Position numbers and translations under genes: made by a program. Shown here one piece after another: positions 9,188 to 20,357 of a stretch of DNA of 64,000 nucleotides. Below the pieces are notes generated by a model. It searched no databases. It had not been told where the DNA came from and saw only the letters and a program-made list of their open reading frames with translations. The stretch is from Arthrobacter sp. efr-133-R2A-120 (GTDB lineage Bacteria > Actinomycetota > Actinomycetes > Actinomycetales > Micrococcaceae). Where the stretch lies: assembly GCF_030209835.1 (NCBI RefSeq), contig NZ_JARVRF010000006.1:1-64000 (forward strand). The letters run 5' to 3'. Position 1 is the first letter of the stretch; each line of letters begins with the position of its first letter.

Positions 9188-11826
9188 CTCGCCTCCCTGG
9201 AGGCGCTATCGGGACTGCCCGACGGCGGCACATGACGGCGCTGCAAGAGAACCGATTGCGCCTCCAAGGGAGCTTGCGCCGAGTCATGCGGGAACGTCAC
9301 CCCGGTGGACAGCGGAAGCCGGATGACCATGGTCAGGCCGCCACCGGGAGTCTCTTCCGCGGTGAGCGTGCCTCCCATCGCTTCCGTGAATCCCTTGGCC
9401 ACGGCAAGCCCCAAGCCAACCCCGGTGGTGGAAGGGACGTCGTTGAGCCGCTGGAATGGCTGGAACATCCTGACCACGCTTTCGGCGGGCACTCCTTGGC
9501 CGTGGTCGATGATGCGCAGTTCTCCGGATGGCTTCCCATCCAGGGTGGACGAGCTGAAGCCACCCGCGGCTCCCACCAGCACAACATCGGAATCCGGAGC
9601 GTACTTGATGGCATTCTCCACGATGTTTGCAATGACGCGTTCCAGCATCCCGGCGTCGGCGTCGATCTCCGGCATGTTTCCGGGCAGGTCGACCCGCACC
9701 CGCCCCGGCGGTAAGCCATGGAGGGCGGTCGGGATCACTTCGTACCAGCGCACCGGGCGAATCAGTGCGTTCACGGAGTCCGAGGTAATGCGGGACATGT
9801 CCAGGAGGTTCCCCACAAGGACGTCGAGCCTGTCCGAGCATTCCTCGATGGTTGCCAGCAGTTCCTGTTCCTCCTCGGGTGTGTAGTGGACGTTGCTTTG
9901 CCGCAAGCCGCCCACGGCCAATTTGATGCCGGCCAGCGGGGTCCGCAAGTCATGGGAGACGGCGCGCAGGATGGAAGTGCGCATGGTGTTGCTCTCGGCC
10001 AGGCGCCTGACCTCCCGTCGGCTCGCCGCCAATTGCCGCCTCTCGAGTTGGGCCGAAAGGTGCGCGCCGAAGGCGCTCAGCAAGCGGCGGTCGCTGGCCG
10101 GCAGGATGCGGCCCGACAGGACCAGACGGGTTCCGGCGTCGATCTGTTCGGTGTTTTCGCCGCCGTCGGCAGGGAGGGGTGCGGCCTCTCCGGCTTGCGC
10201 GACGAGGCGCCAGCCGTCGGCAGCCCCGCCAGCCGGGCCCGCGGCCCTGTACAGAGCCGCCCCGCGCATCTGGAATACGTCCAGCGCTTGCTTCAAGAGT
10301 CCTTCGAGGGTGTCCTCAGCGCTCGACGCCCCACGCGTGAGGTCACCCAGGGTGGTGGCCTCGGCACGGGACCGGGCGGCTTCCTTGGAACGCCTGGCGG
10401 ATATGTCCACCACCGCGGCCACAGCTGCCGAAACGCCCACGAAGACCAACAATGCAAGGATGTTTTCGGGGTCGCTGATGGTCAAGGTTCCCACAGGCGG
10501 TATGGAGAAGTAATTCACCACCAGGCTGCTCCACAAGGCACCGAGCAGGGCGGGCCACAACCCGCCGACCAGCGCCACCGCAACCGAGCCCGTCAGCTGG
10601 AGAAGCACCGCCGTCGCGATGCTGTGCGAAGGACTCGCGGCCAGCAGGAGCTGCAAAAGAACCGGAAGGACTACGGCCATGGCAAAGCCGATAGTCACCC
10701 TGGTGCGGCCAAGGTCCCGCTGCCGCGGACGGTCCACGCCCCGGCCACCCAAAGGATGCGAAACCATGTGCACGTCAATATCGCCGGAGTCCCGCACCAC
10801 CCGGTTGCCGATCCCCCGGCCAGTCAGCCTGCCAACGAGGCTCCGGCGTCGCGAAATCCCGACGACGATCTGCGTCGCGTTGACGCTTCGGGCGAAGTCA
10901 AGCAAGGCCTTGGCCGGATCCTCCCCCGCCACCGTGTGGTAACTGCCGCCCAAATCCCGGACCAAAAGGCGCTGGGCTTCCAACGCCTGCGGAGATTCCG
11001 AGGCCACGCCATCGGCGGCGCGGACGTGCACCGCGAGCAAGTCGCCGCCGTTGACCCGCTTGAGGATCCGGGCAGCCCGGCGGACGAGGACTTCCCCTTC
11101 GGGCCCGCCGGTGAGGCCGATGACGATGCGTTCCCGGGCTGGCCAGCTCGCCTCGATCCCCTGTTCCGAACGGTACTTCGCAAGGCCTTCGTCCACACGG
11201 TCGGCGAGCCACAGCAGTGCCAATTCCCGCAAGGCCGTCAGGTTGCCCATCCGGAAATAGTTCGACAGCGCGGCGTCGATCTTGTCGGCCGAATAGATCT
11301 TGCCGTCGCCCAGCCGTTGCCGCAACAGCTCCGGTGAGATGTCCACAAGGTGGATTTGATCGGCGCGCCGCACGACGTCGTCGGGAACTGTCTCCGCCTG
11401 CCGGACGTCGGTGATGGCACTCACGACGTCGCCGAGGGAAGCCAGATGCTGCACGTTGACCGTGGACAGGACGTTGATGCCGGCGTCGAGCAGCTCCTCA
11501 ACGTCTTGCCAGCGCTTGGAGTTGCGGCTTCCGGGGATGTTCGAGTGGGCGTATTCATCGACGACGGCGGTGCGCGGCTTGCGTGCCAAGACTGCGTCGA
11601 CGTCCATCTCTTCAAAGCTGGTGTCCCGGTACGCAATCGTGTGCGGCGGGATGACTTCCAATCCGTCCATCAAGGCACGGGTATCGCTGCGCCCATGGTC
11701 CATGGCGAACGCCACCACCACGTCTTCACCACGGCCGCGCAGCCGGTGAGCCTCCTCGAGCATGGCGTAGGTCTTCCCTACCCCCGGGGCTGCCCCGAGG
11801 AAAATGCGCAGCGTTGCCCATGCCAT
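9184..11826 (-). CDS. kdpD: Sensor histidine kinase KdpD
   Basis: 880-aa membrane sensor of potassium limitation. In order: N-terminal KdpD domain with Walker A GAAPGVGKT (residues 11-19), a universal-stress-protein-like domain, four closely spaced membrane helices near residues 380-480, a GAF-like stretch, then the kinase with His625 in VSHDLRTPL, N-box ENAIKYAP and G-box GVGLGLAVAKG. It phosphorylates KdpE, encoded directly downstream. Length is close to the E. coli protein (894 aa). It is separated from kdpC by 56 bases, unlike the tightly packed structural genes. Confidence 0.96.
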
Positions 11827-11882
11827 GTGGTCATTCTTTCACTTGTTGAACGCGCCGGTTCCTTGCTCGGATTTGGCCGCAA

Positions 11883-12494
11883 TCACTTGGCCGGTGTGGC
11901 AGCGGCTACGTCCAGGTTCAGTTCCGTGACATTGACGGACGGCTGGCCCAGGAAGGCCTCGAGTCCCGTGACCGTGCGGCGGTCCACCATGGCCTGCACG
12001 GTTTCAGGGCTCAGCCCGTGTGCCTTGGCCACCCTCGGCACCTGGAGCCGGGCATAGGCGACCGAGATCTGCGGGTCCAGCCCTGAACCGCTGGCCGTCA
12101 CGGCATCGGCGGGGACGTCGGACTCTTTGACCCCCTCTGCGGCGGCGACGGCGGCACGGTCGGTTTTGACGGCGTCGAGCAGTTTGGGATCGTTGGGTCC
12201 CAGGTTGTTGGCAGTGGATGCCCCCGGGTCCCACTTGGCCGCCGAGGGACGGGCGTGGAACCACAGCGGGCTCTGGGTGCCGGCGTCGTTGGCAGATACT
12301 TGGGCAATGAGGGCGGAAGCGGCAGGCCTTCCGGCCGCGTCCCTCACGATGGAGCCATTGGCTTGGAAGGGCGCAACGGCCTGGCCGATACCGAAAATCG
12401 CCAGCGGGTAGATCAATCCAAGGACCACGGTGGCCAGGAACAGAAACCGCAGGGCCGTTCCTGCTTGCCGAAGATAGCCGAAAAGGGTGTTCAT
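11883..12494 (-). CDS. kdpC: Potassium-transporting ATPase subunit KdpC
   Basis: 203-aa single-span accessory subunit of the KdpFABC pump. One N-terminal membrane helix (about residues 15-37) and an extracytoplasmic domain with the family's signature motifs (SGLDPQIS near residue 145, and the C-terminal LNLDVA). GGAG in CTAGGAGACAACC positions the ATG. It lies ten bases after kdpB. Confidence 0.95.
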   Translation of the reverse strand: MNTLFGYLRQAGTALRFLFLATVVLGLIYPLAIFGIGQAVAPFQANGSIVRDAAGRPAASALIAQVSANDAGTQSPLWFHARPSAAKWDPGASTANNLGPNDPKLLDAVKTDRAAVAAAEGVKESDVPADAVTASGSGLDPQISVAYARLQVPRVAKAHGLSPETVQAMVDRRTVTGLEAFLGQPSVNVTELNLDVAAATPAK

Positions 12495-12503
12495 GGTTGT
12501 CTC

Positions 12504-14638
<2,135 letters not shown>

Positions 14639-14642
<4 letters not shown>

Positions 14643-16306
14643 TTGAGGAGTCCTTCTGCGAGGGGGCCCAGGGAGAGGGCCGGGAAGTAGCTCAAGGCGG
14701 TCATGATCACCGTGACGCCGAGCAAGAGGGAACCGAAAAGCCAGCCGTGGGTGGGGACAGTACCGGACGACGCCGGGATCCGGGGCTGTTTGGCCAAGGA
14801 ACCGGCCAAGGCAAGGACCAACACGATGGGCAGGAATCGGCCAAACAGCATGGCGAGGCCGATCATGGTGGACAGGTACGGCCCGGAGCTGGTGATTCCG
14901 CCGAAGGCCGAGCCGTTGTTGTTGGCTCCGGAGGTGAAGGCGTAGAGCACTTCGCTGAATTGGTGCGGGCCGGAGGCCGGTGCGTTGGCCATGGCGTACG
15001 GGAGCAGGACCGTGATCCCGGCGAGCGCCAGGACCACCACCGGCGTCACGAGGATGTACATCGCGGTGAGCTTCATTTCCCGGGGTCCTATCTTCTTGCC
15101 CAGGAATTCCGGAGTGCGGCCCACCATCAAGCCGGCAATGAACACCGAGACAATGGCGAGGATGAGCAGGCCATAGAGCCCTGATCCCGTGCCGCCGGGG
15201 GCAACTTCACCGAGCATCATGTTCACCATGGCGATCCCGCCTGCCAGGGGCGGTAAGGAATCGTGGGCGACGTTGATAGCTCCAGTTGAAGTCAACGTGG
15301 TGGCCGTGGCGAAGATTGAGCTCTGGGCCGCGCCGAAGCGCTGCTCGAACCCTTCCCCCAAACCGCCCGCTACCGCGGTTGCCGTTCCCTGCGCTGAGGC
15401 AACGGCCCAGCCCATCAGCACGGTGGACGCCAGCCAGAGTGCGCCCATGACACCCACTACCGTGTACCCTTGCCGCTGGTCCCCCACCATGCGGCCATAG
15501 GCATATGGCAGAGCGGAAGGGATCAGCAAGATCAGGAAGACCTCGAACATGCTGATGAAGACGTTCGGGTTCTCGAAGGGGTGCGAGGAATTGGCATTGA
15601 AATAGCCGCCGCCGTTGGTGCCCAGGATCTTGATGGCTTCCTGGGAGGCTACCGGCCCACCGGGGATGGTCTGGGTGACACCTGCTGCCTGGTTGACGAC
15701 GTCGGTGGCCCAGAAATTCTGCACCACACCGCCGATCACCATCACGATGGCCGCGAGCGCGGCCATCGGCAGCAGCACACGGAAGGAGGTGCGTGCCAGA
15801 TCCACCCAGAAATTTCCGAGCCTGTCCGTCCGGGTTCGCGCGATACCGCGGATCAGGGCGACCACCACCACGATTCCGACGGCGGCAGAGAGGAAGTTCT
15901 GCACGGCCAGCAGGCACATCTGTACGAAGATGCCCACGGTGGACTCAGGGACGTAGGTCTGCCAGTTGGTGTTCGTGGCGAAGGAGATGGCCGTGTTCAT
16001 GGCCGTCCAAGGGTCTACACCGGGGAGGGAATTGTTCCCGGGCAGGACGCCTTGGAGCCGTTGGAGCAAGAACACCACCAGGATGGACACGGCAGAGAAG
16101 ACCAGGACACTGCGCAGGTAGATCGACCAGCTTTGCTCAGTTTCCGGGTCAACCCCGGACAGCCTGTAGAACAGCCTCTCCACACGGGTTGACTTCTTGC
16201 CCTCAAAGACGCGGACAAGATAGCTGCCCAGCGGCTTGTGCACCAAGACCAGCAGCAAGAGCAGGACGGCCACCTGGGTGACGAAGGAGGCAATGCTGAA
16301 AACCAT
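14639..16306 (-). CDS. kdpA: Potassium-transporting ATPase subunit KdpA
   Basis: 555-aa multi-span membrane subunit that binds and conducts potassium. Four filter-like segments typical of the superfamily of potassium transporters are visible: [45 protein letters not shown] and [12 protein letters not shown]. The gene starts six bases after the kdpF stop and couples to kdpB by an ATGA overlap. Confidence 0.97.
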
Positions 16307-16312
16307 CCGGGA

Positions 16313-16411
16313 TCACCACTTTTCCGGGTGGATCAAGACGGCCAGAAGGTAGCCGAACAGGCACAGGCCTGCAATGAACAGGACCAACCACATCACGGCG
16401 TCCGCGCTCAC
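16313..16411 (-). CDS. kdpF: KdpF small membrane subunit
   Basis: 32-aa single-span peptide ending LLAVLIHPEKW, matching the usual KdpF C-terminus and position immediately before kdpA. I choose the GTG at 16409-16411 because it overlaps the stop codon of an upstream small ORF as GTGA, which suggests translational coupling; ATG at 16393 would give 26 aa. KdpF stabilises the KdpFABC complex. Confidence 0.85.
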   Translation of the reverse strand: MSADAVMWLVLFIAGLCLFGYLLAVLIHPEKW

Positions 16412-16521
16412 TGCCCGCTCACCGGCCCATCGCCGTCGACGATTTTGCCCAGAAGGTGGGCAACCCACATCACGATCCCCATGGACACCACGAAGATCCC
16501 CACAACAGCCACGTCGGCCAT
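16408..16521 (-). CDS. Small membrane peptide at head of kdp operon
   Basis: 37-aa ORF starting MADVAVVGIFVVSMGIVMWV, one predicted membrane helix (residues 4-24) then a short charged tail ending GPVSGQ. The ribosome site AAAGGACG lies about six bases before the ATG, and the stop overlaps the kdpF GTG by four bases. It is therefore probably the first translated gene of the kdp operon. Not a second KdpF by sequence (no HPEKW). Function unknown; an accessory or regulatory peptide of the pump is an inference from position and size. Confidence 0.65.
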   Translation of the reverse strand: MADVAVVGIFVVSMGIVMWVAHLLGKIVDGDGPVSGQ

Positions 16522-16603
16522 TGGAACGTCCTTTCATCCGCGCCCCGTTTGCGGGGCTGATGCCAGTCAACTCCTTGGTCGGCGGCGAAAATCGGTTCCT
16601 GAT

Positions 16604-16710
16604 GGTTCCTTAACACCGCAGGGCCGAATCTTGACGGCTTCTTAACAGGTGCGGCTTCTTGACGGGTGCGCTGCAGCTTACGGGGCACCACCGTTAAGGA
16701 TTCATCAAGA
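16604..16710. repeat. Tandem 17-bp repeats and CTTRAC motif cluster (candidate KdpE sites)
   Basis: GGCTTCTTAACAGGTGC (16636-16652) is followed directly by GGCTTCTTGACGGGTGC (16653-16669), two mismatches in 17. Further CTTAAC/CTTGAC cores occur at 16609 and 16630, and in reverse orientation at 16693-16698 (GTTAAG) and 16705-16709 (TCAAG). Lying between the divergent kdp operon and a permease gene, they are candidate binding sites for KdpE or another shared regulator. Confidence 0.6.
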
Positions 16711-16794
16711 TCGCCTTCAACCAGCGAAAAGACCGGTAGTCGGTGTTATCTTCAGCATGATCGCGGTGCCTGCGCGTCGCGCGGAAAGGACACC

Positions 16795-18771
16795 ATGACT
16801 ACCTTGAGCAGGCCGCCGGCTGATCCTTCGGCACCACGGCCCGGGGGCATGGCCTCCTTGCGGACATGGCTGCTGTTCGGACTGCAGGACTCCAAAGGAT
16901 CGCACCAAGGCCCAGGCGCGGTGGGTGATCCCCATCTGAAGAAGCATTCGTGGTGGCAGGTCATGTGCCTCACCGGCGTCGATTATTTCTCCACCCTCGG
17001 CTACCAGCCGGCCATCGCAGCCCTGGCTGCGGGAGTGATCTCCCCCTTGGCCACCATCGTCCTCGTGGCCGTCACCTTGCTAGGCGCCCTGCCTGTGTAC
17101 CACCGCGTAGCAGGGGAAAGCCACCGCGGCGAGGGATCCATAGCGATGCTTGAGCGCCTCTTGCCACGCTGGGGAGGGAAGCTCCTCGTCCTCGTTCTCC
17201 TCGGGTTCGCGGCAACGGACTTCATGATCACCATGACCCTCTCGGCCGCGGACGCCACCGCGCACGCGATCCAAAATCCGCTCGCCCCCGGTTGGCTGCA
17301 GGGACAGAACATCCTGGTGACCTTGTTCCTGTTGGCCCTGCTTGCCGCCGTATTCCTGCGCGGATTCAAGGAAGCCATTGGCGTGGCCGTGGTTCTCGTC
17401 GTGATCTACCTGGGCCTCAACGTCGTCGTCGTCTTCTCAACGTTCGTGGAGGTGTTCGACCATCCGGTCGCAGTGGGTGACTGGTGGCATGCACTGTCTA
17501 CCTCCCACGGAAACCCGTTCATGGTGATCGGAATCGCCCTGCTCGTCTTTCCCAAACTCGCCTTGGGCCTGTCCGGTTTCGAGACCGGCGTCGCCGTGAT
17601 GCCCCAGATCCGTGGACGTGCCTCAGACACCGAGGACAATCCGGCCGGACGGATCAAAGGAACCCGTCGCCTCCTGACCACTGCGGCAGTCATCATGAGT
17701 TCATTCCTGATCGCCACCAGTTTCACCACCGTCGTACTCATTCCGGATCAGGAATTCCAGCCCGGTGGCCAAGCCAATGGACGCGCCCTGGCATTCCTGG
17801 CGCACCAATACCTCGGTGTGGGGTTCGGCACCGTCTACGACCTCAGCACCATCGCCATCCTGTGGTTCGCGGGCGCCTCCGCCATGGCCGGGCTGCTGAA
17901 CCTGGTCCCACGGTATCTGCCGCGCTATGGAATGGCACCGGGATGGGCACGGGCGGTGCGCCCACTGGTGTTGGTGTTCACCCTCATCGGGTTCCTGATC
18001 ACTTTCCTTTTCAACGCCGACGTCGACGCCCAAGGTGGTGCATACGCGACCGGCGTGTTGGTGCTGATGACATCGGCTGCCGTTGCCGTGACCCTTTCCG
18101 CGCGCCGCTTGAGGCAGAGCAAGCGCACTGTCGCGTTCGGCATCATCGCCATCGTCTTCATCTACACCACCATTGCCAACATCTTCGAACGTCCCGAAGG
18201 CATCCGGATCGCCGGGATCTTTATCGTGGGAATCATCGTGATTTCCCTGCTCTCCAGGATCCGGCGCTCCTTCGAGCTGCACGCCACCCACGTCCATCTG
18301 GACCGCCAGGCGCTGGAATTCATGTCCACCAACTTGAGCGGCCCGATTGCGCTCATCGCCCACGAACCCCTCCGCCTCACGGCTGAGGCCTACCGGGACA
18401 AACTCACCTCGGCGATCGAGGTCAGCCACATACCGGTGGATTACCAGGCGCTCTTCCTGGAGGTGATCGTTGACGATTCCTCCGATTTCGAAACCGCACT
18501 CGAAGTCCACGGGGTGGTTCGGCACGGACACCAGATCCTCGAAGTCCACGGCCCCGTTGTCCCCAACACCATCGCCTCCGTGCTGCTGCACATCCGCGAC
18601 GTGACGGGCCTCATGCCGCACATCTACTTCCGCTGGACCGAAGGGAACCCGGTCATCAACCTTCTTCGCTTCCTATTCCTCGGCGAGGGGGAGATCGCCC
18701 CGGTCACCCGTGAAGTCCTGCGTGAAGCCGAACCCGATGTCAGCCGCCGCCCGTGGGTCCACGTGGGCTGA
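16795..18771 (+). CDS. APC superfamily permease, probable KimA/KUP-like potassium importer
   Basis: 658-aa integral membrane protein with about 12 hydrophobic segments in the first 500 residues and a soluble C-terminal domain of about 150 residues. The start [21 protein letters not shown] and the segment [21 protein letters not shown] recall KimA-type (YdaO) and KUP permeases more than amino-acid carriers. Its place back-to-back with kdp, across shared repeats, supports potassium uptake; that substrate is inferred. AAAGGACACC fixes the ATG at 16795. A general amino-acid permease is the alternative. Confidence 0.8.
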   Translation: MTTLSRPPADPSAPRPGGMASLRTWLLFGLQDSKGSHQGPGAVGDPHLKKHSWWQVMCLTGVDYFSTLGYQPAIAALAAGVISPLATIVLVAVTLLGALPVYHRVAGESHRGEGSIAMLERLLPRWGGKLLVLVLLGFAATDFMITMTLSAADATAHAIQNPLAPGWLQGQNILVTLFLLALLAAVFLRGFKEAIGVAVVLVVIYLGLNVVVVFSTFVEVFDHPVAVGDWWHALSTSHGNPFMVIGIALLVFPKLALGLSGFETGVAVMPQIRGRASDTEDNPAGRIKGTRRLLTTAAVIMSSFLIATSFTTVVLIPDQEFQPGGQANGRALAFLAHQYLGVGFGTVYDLSTIAILWFAGASAMAGLLNLVPRYLPRYGMAPGWARAVRPLVLVFTLIGFLITFLFNADVDAQGGAYATGVLVLMTSAAVAVTLSARRLRQSKRTVAFGIIAIVFIYTTIANIFERPEGIRIAGIFIVGIIVISLLSRIRRSFELHATHVHLDRQALEFMSTNLSGPIALIAHEPLRLTAEAYRDKLTSAIEVSHIPVDYQALFLEVIVDDSSDFETALEVHGVVRHGHQILEVHGPVVPNTIASVLLHIRDVTGLMPHIYFRWTEGNPVINLLRFLFLGEGEIAPVTREVLREAEPDVSRRPWVHVG

Positions 18772-18804
18772 GCGTTGATACACGGCGCCCAGGCCGCGAT
18801 GCCG

Positions 18805-19041
18805 TCAGGGCCGCTCGGGCACCTCGCCGTTCCCTACCGCTTCGATCCAGTCGACCGCCTCGTCCGAGAAATAGAACCCCGAAGGCCCACTCTCACCAAC
18901 CCACCAAGCATCGGAAGTAATAACGCCTCCAACTTGGGTGATCTCGGCGACCACTTCCGGGGACACAGCGTCGCCGTTGTTCTCGATCAGCCATTTCTGG
19001 GTGGACGGCTTCAGCTTCGGCCACCAGTGCTCGATACTCAT
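18805..19041 (-). CDS. Small conserved-type hypothetical protein
   Basis: 78-aa Trp-rich acidic protein (MSIEHWWPKLKPSTQKWLI, SDAWWVG, DEAVDWIEAVG). No signal peptide or membrane segment. No strong ribosome site is visible before the ATG. Its balanced composition and the lack of competing ORFs make it a likely gene. Function unknown. Confidence 0.6.
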   Translation of the reverse strand: MSIEHWWPKLKPSTQKWLIENNGDAVSPEVVAEITQVGGVITSDAWWVGESGPSGFYFSDEAVDWIEAVGNGEVPERP

Positions 19042-19182
19042 GGCCGAAGTCTGCCACGTCCATCGTCATTGCTCGAGTCCCCCTCATTAAGAGAGTGCTA
19101 AATCTGCCCCTGCCGGCATATGGATCCCATTAAGGTCCGGGAGACCCGCGGTGTTCGGTGATCTGATGAAAGAGAGGAATCC
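19042..19182. other. Intergenic region
   Basis: Upstream of two divergent small genes. Contains GAGTGCTAA at 19094, half of a CIRCE-like element with no partner. No clear promoter. Confidence 0.35.
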
Positions 19183-19236
19183 ATGGCCAACGGGGCAATG
19201 GACTGGTCCTCCGCAGGAGAGATGAATTCACCATGA
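19183..19236 (+). CDS. 17-aa leader ORF
   Basis: ATG at 19183 with AGAGAGG six bases upstream; the peptide starts MANGAMDWSSAG and its TGA overlaps the ATG of the next gene as ATGA. It may serve translational coupling rather than encode a functional peptide. Confidence 0.35.
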   Translation: MANGAMDWSSAGEMNSP

Positions 19237-19874
19237 AGCGCATTGCCTTGATCAAGGGAACGGCACCTGATGCCGCGGTCCCGGGCACGCATCCTAAAGA
19301 CTACGTCGTGGTCGATGACATCGGCGAGTTCACCTACTACCCGTCCAAGACCGCCATGCTGGAAGACCTCGAGTACGTAGAGGAAGCAGCCTGCATCCTT
19401 GACCGGGCAGGCAACGACTGCCGCCTCGCCCTGGATAAGGACAGGAACCTGAGCCTTGGCCCCTCGTTCGGGCCAGTGGAATTCAGTTGGCTCCGCCAGG
19501 CATGGATGAACAACCGACACCGGAACCTGCAGGCCCATCGTTTGCAGCGCTTCTTCCCGGCAACCCGGGAAGCCCTTGTTCCCGAATTGTTTGAAACCCT
19601 CACCCTCGAGCGCCCACGCAGTGCCAACGGGACACCATGGGTGCTGGAGGTCGGTGGAGAAGAAACGCACCCAGCAACGCTGAGGGACATCGATGGGCTC
19701 CTCGCGGGGCTGGATCACCTTGAACAGGCCACGGTGCGGGACCCTTTCGGCCATGAATACCGGCCAGTCCGCCACCAGACACACCGGCACCTCGCCCCAG
19801 GCGCGGGATCGATCTACTACGTCGAGATCCACCCTCGCGGGCGCGACCTCCAGCAGTCGGGCGTCCCGCGCTGA
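19233..19874 (+). CDS. Hypothetical protein
   Basis: 213-aa soluble protein not recognised. It starts MKRIALIKGTAPDAAVPG; the N-terminal part has DYVVVDDIGEFTYYPSK and a middle part rich in Arg/His (NNRHRNLQAHRLQRFFP). The GGAGAG site in the leader ORF precedes the ATG by about ten bases. A stretch 67% identical in DNA to its codons 23-42 recurs 0.6 kb downstream at 19906-19965. The C-terminal 15 residues look disordered and may be truncated. Function unknown. Confidence 0.6.
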   Translation: MKRIALIKGTAPDAAVPGTHPKDYVVVDDIGEFTYYPSKTAMLEDLEYVEEAACILDRAGNDCRLALDKDRNLSLGPSFGPVEFSWLRQAWMNNRHRNLQAHRLQRFFPATREALVPELFETLTLERPRSANGTPWVLEVGGEETHPATLRDIDGLLAGLDHLEQATVRDPFGHEYRPVRHQTHRHLAPGAGSIYYVEIHPRGRDLQQSGVPR

Positions 19875-19889
19875 GGCACCATTCGCGCG

Positions 19890-20330
19890 GTGGTAAGGCT
19901 CCGAACGGTACGTGGTGGCCGATGAGGTCCGTGACTTCTCGTACTGTCCGTCCGAGGCCGCATGCTTTTCGGCCAAGAACCACAACGACTCCCCCGTGTT
20001 GCTGCTTGTGCGGCCGGGGCGGAGGCCAAGGATCCGGCGGTGAACATGAAGATGATGGCACTGACCAATGCGCCTGCGCGTGCTTGCTGGGTGCTCGAAT
20101 CCCGCCTCGTGCCGACGGGATCTCAATGATTACTGATGCGGTGAAGGCCAGCCAGACAATCCATGCGACGATCGGCAGGAAACTGCCGAAGAGGAACCGG
20201 CCGCGGTAGTCGGGCATCGTGAGGAGATGCTGGAGTGTTTCCGTTGATGGCAGCGGATTCCCTGCGACCATGATCAGTGTCGTGGGGATGCCGACGACGA
20301 GCACCAGCAGGTCAGGCTATGTCCCGCAAA
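19890..20330 (-). pseudogene. Remnant of LysM/SARP-type membrane regulator, multiply frameshifted
   Basis: On the minus strand, frame by frame, are the pieces of a family with N-terminal membrane helices and a LysM-like repeat. A possible start ATG lies near 20338 (MKSAIFAGHSLT). After one shift comes LVLVVGIPTTLIMVAGNPLP, then FLPIVAWIVWLAFTASVIIE with IPSARGGIRAP. A second shift gives ALVSAIIFMFTAG, and a third gives GESLWFLAEKHAASDGQY, which resembles the GDSLWxLAEKHL core of a LysM domain. The C-terminal transcriptional domain is absent, cut off by the opposite-strand gene. At least three frameshifts argue for decay. Family assignment rests on my recollection of its layout. Confidence 0.5.
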
Positions 20331-20357
20331 GATGGCACTCTTCATCTCGCACTCCCC

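Noticed and set aside
16522..16794. c-di-AMP riboswitch before the KimA-like permease
   Set aside because: I could not recognise the conserved ydaO-type core; the region is dominated by direct repeats instead. A covariance-model search would decide.
19090..19102. CIRCE heat-shock element (GAGTGCTAA)
   Set aside because: Only one half-site; the inverted partner at nine bases is absent.
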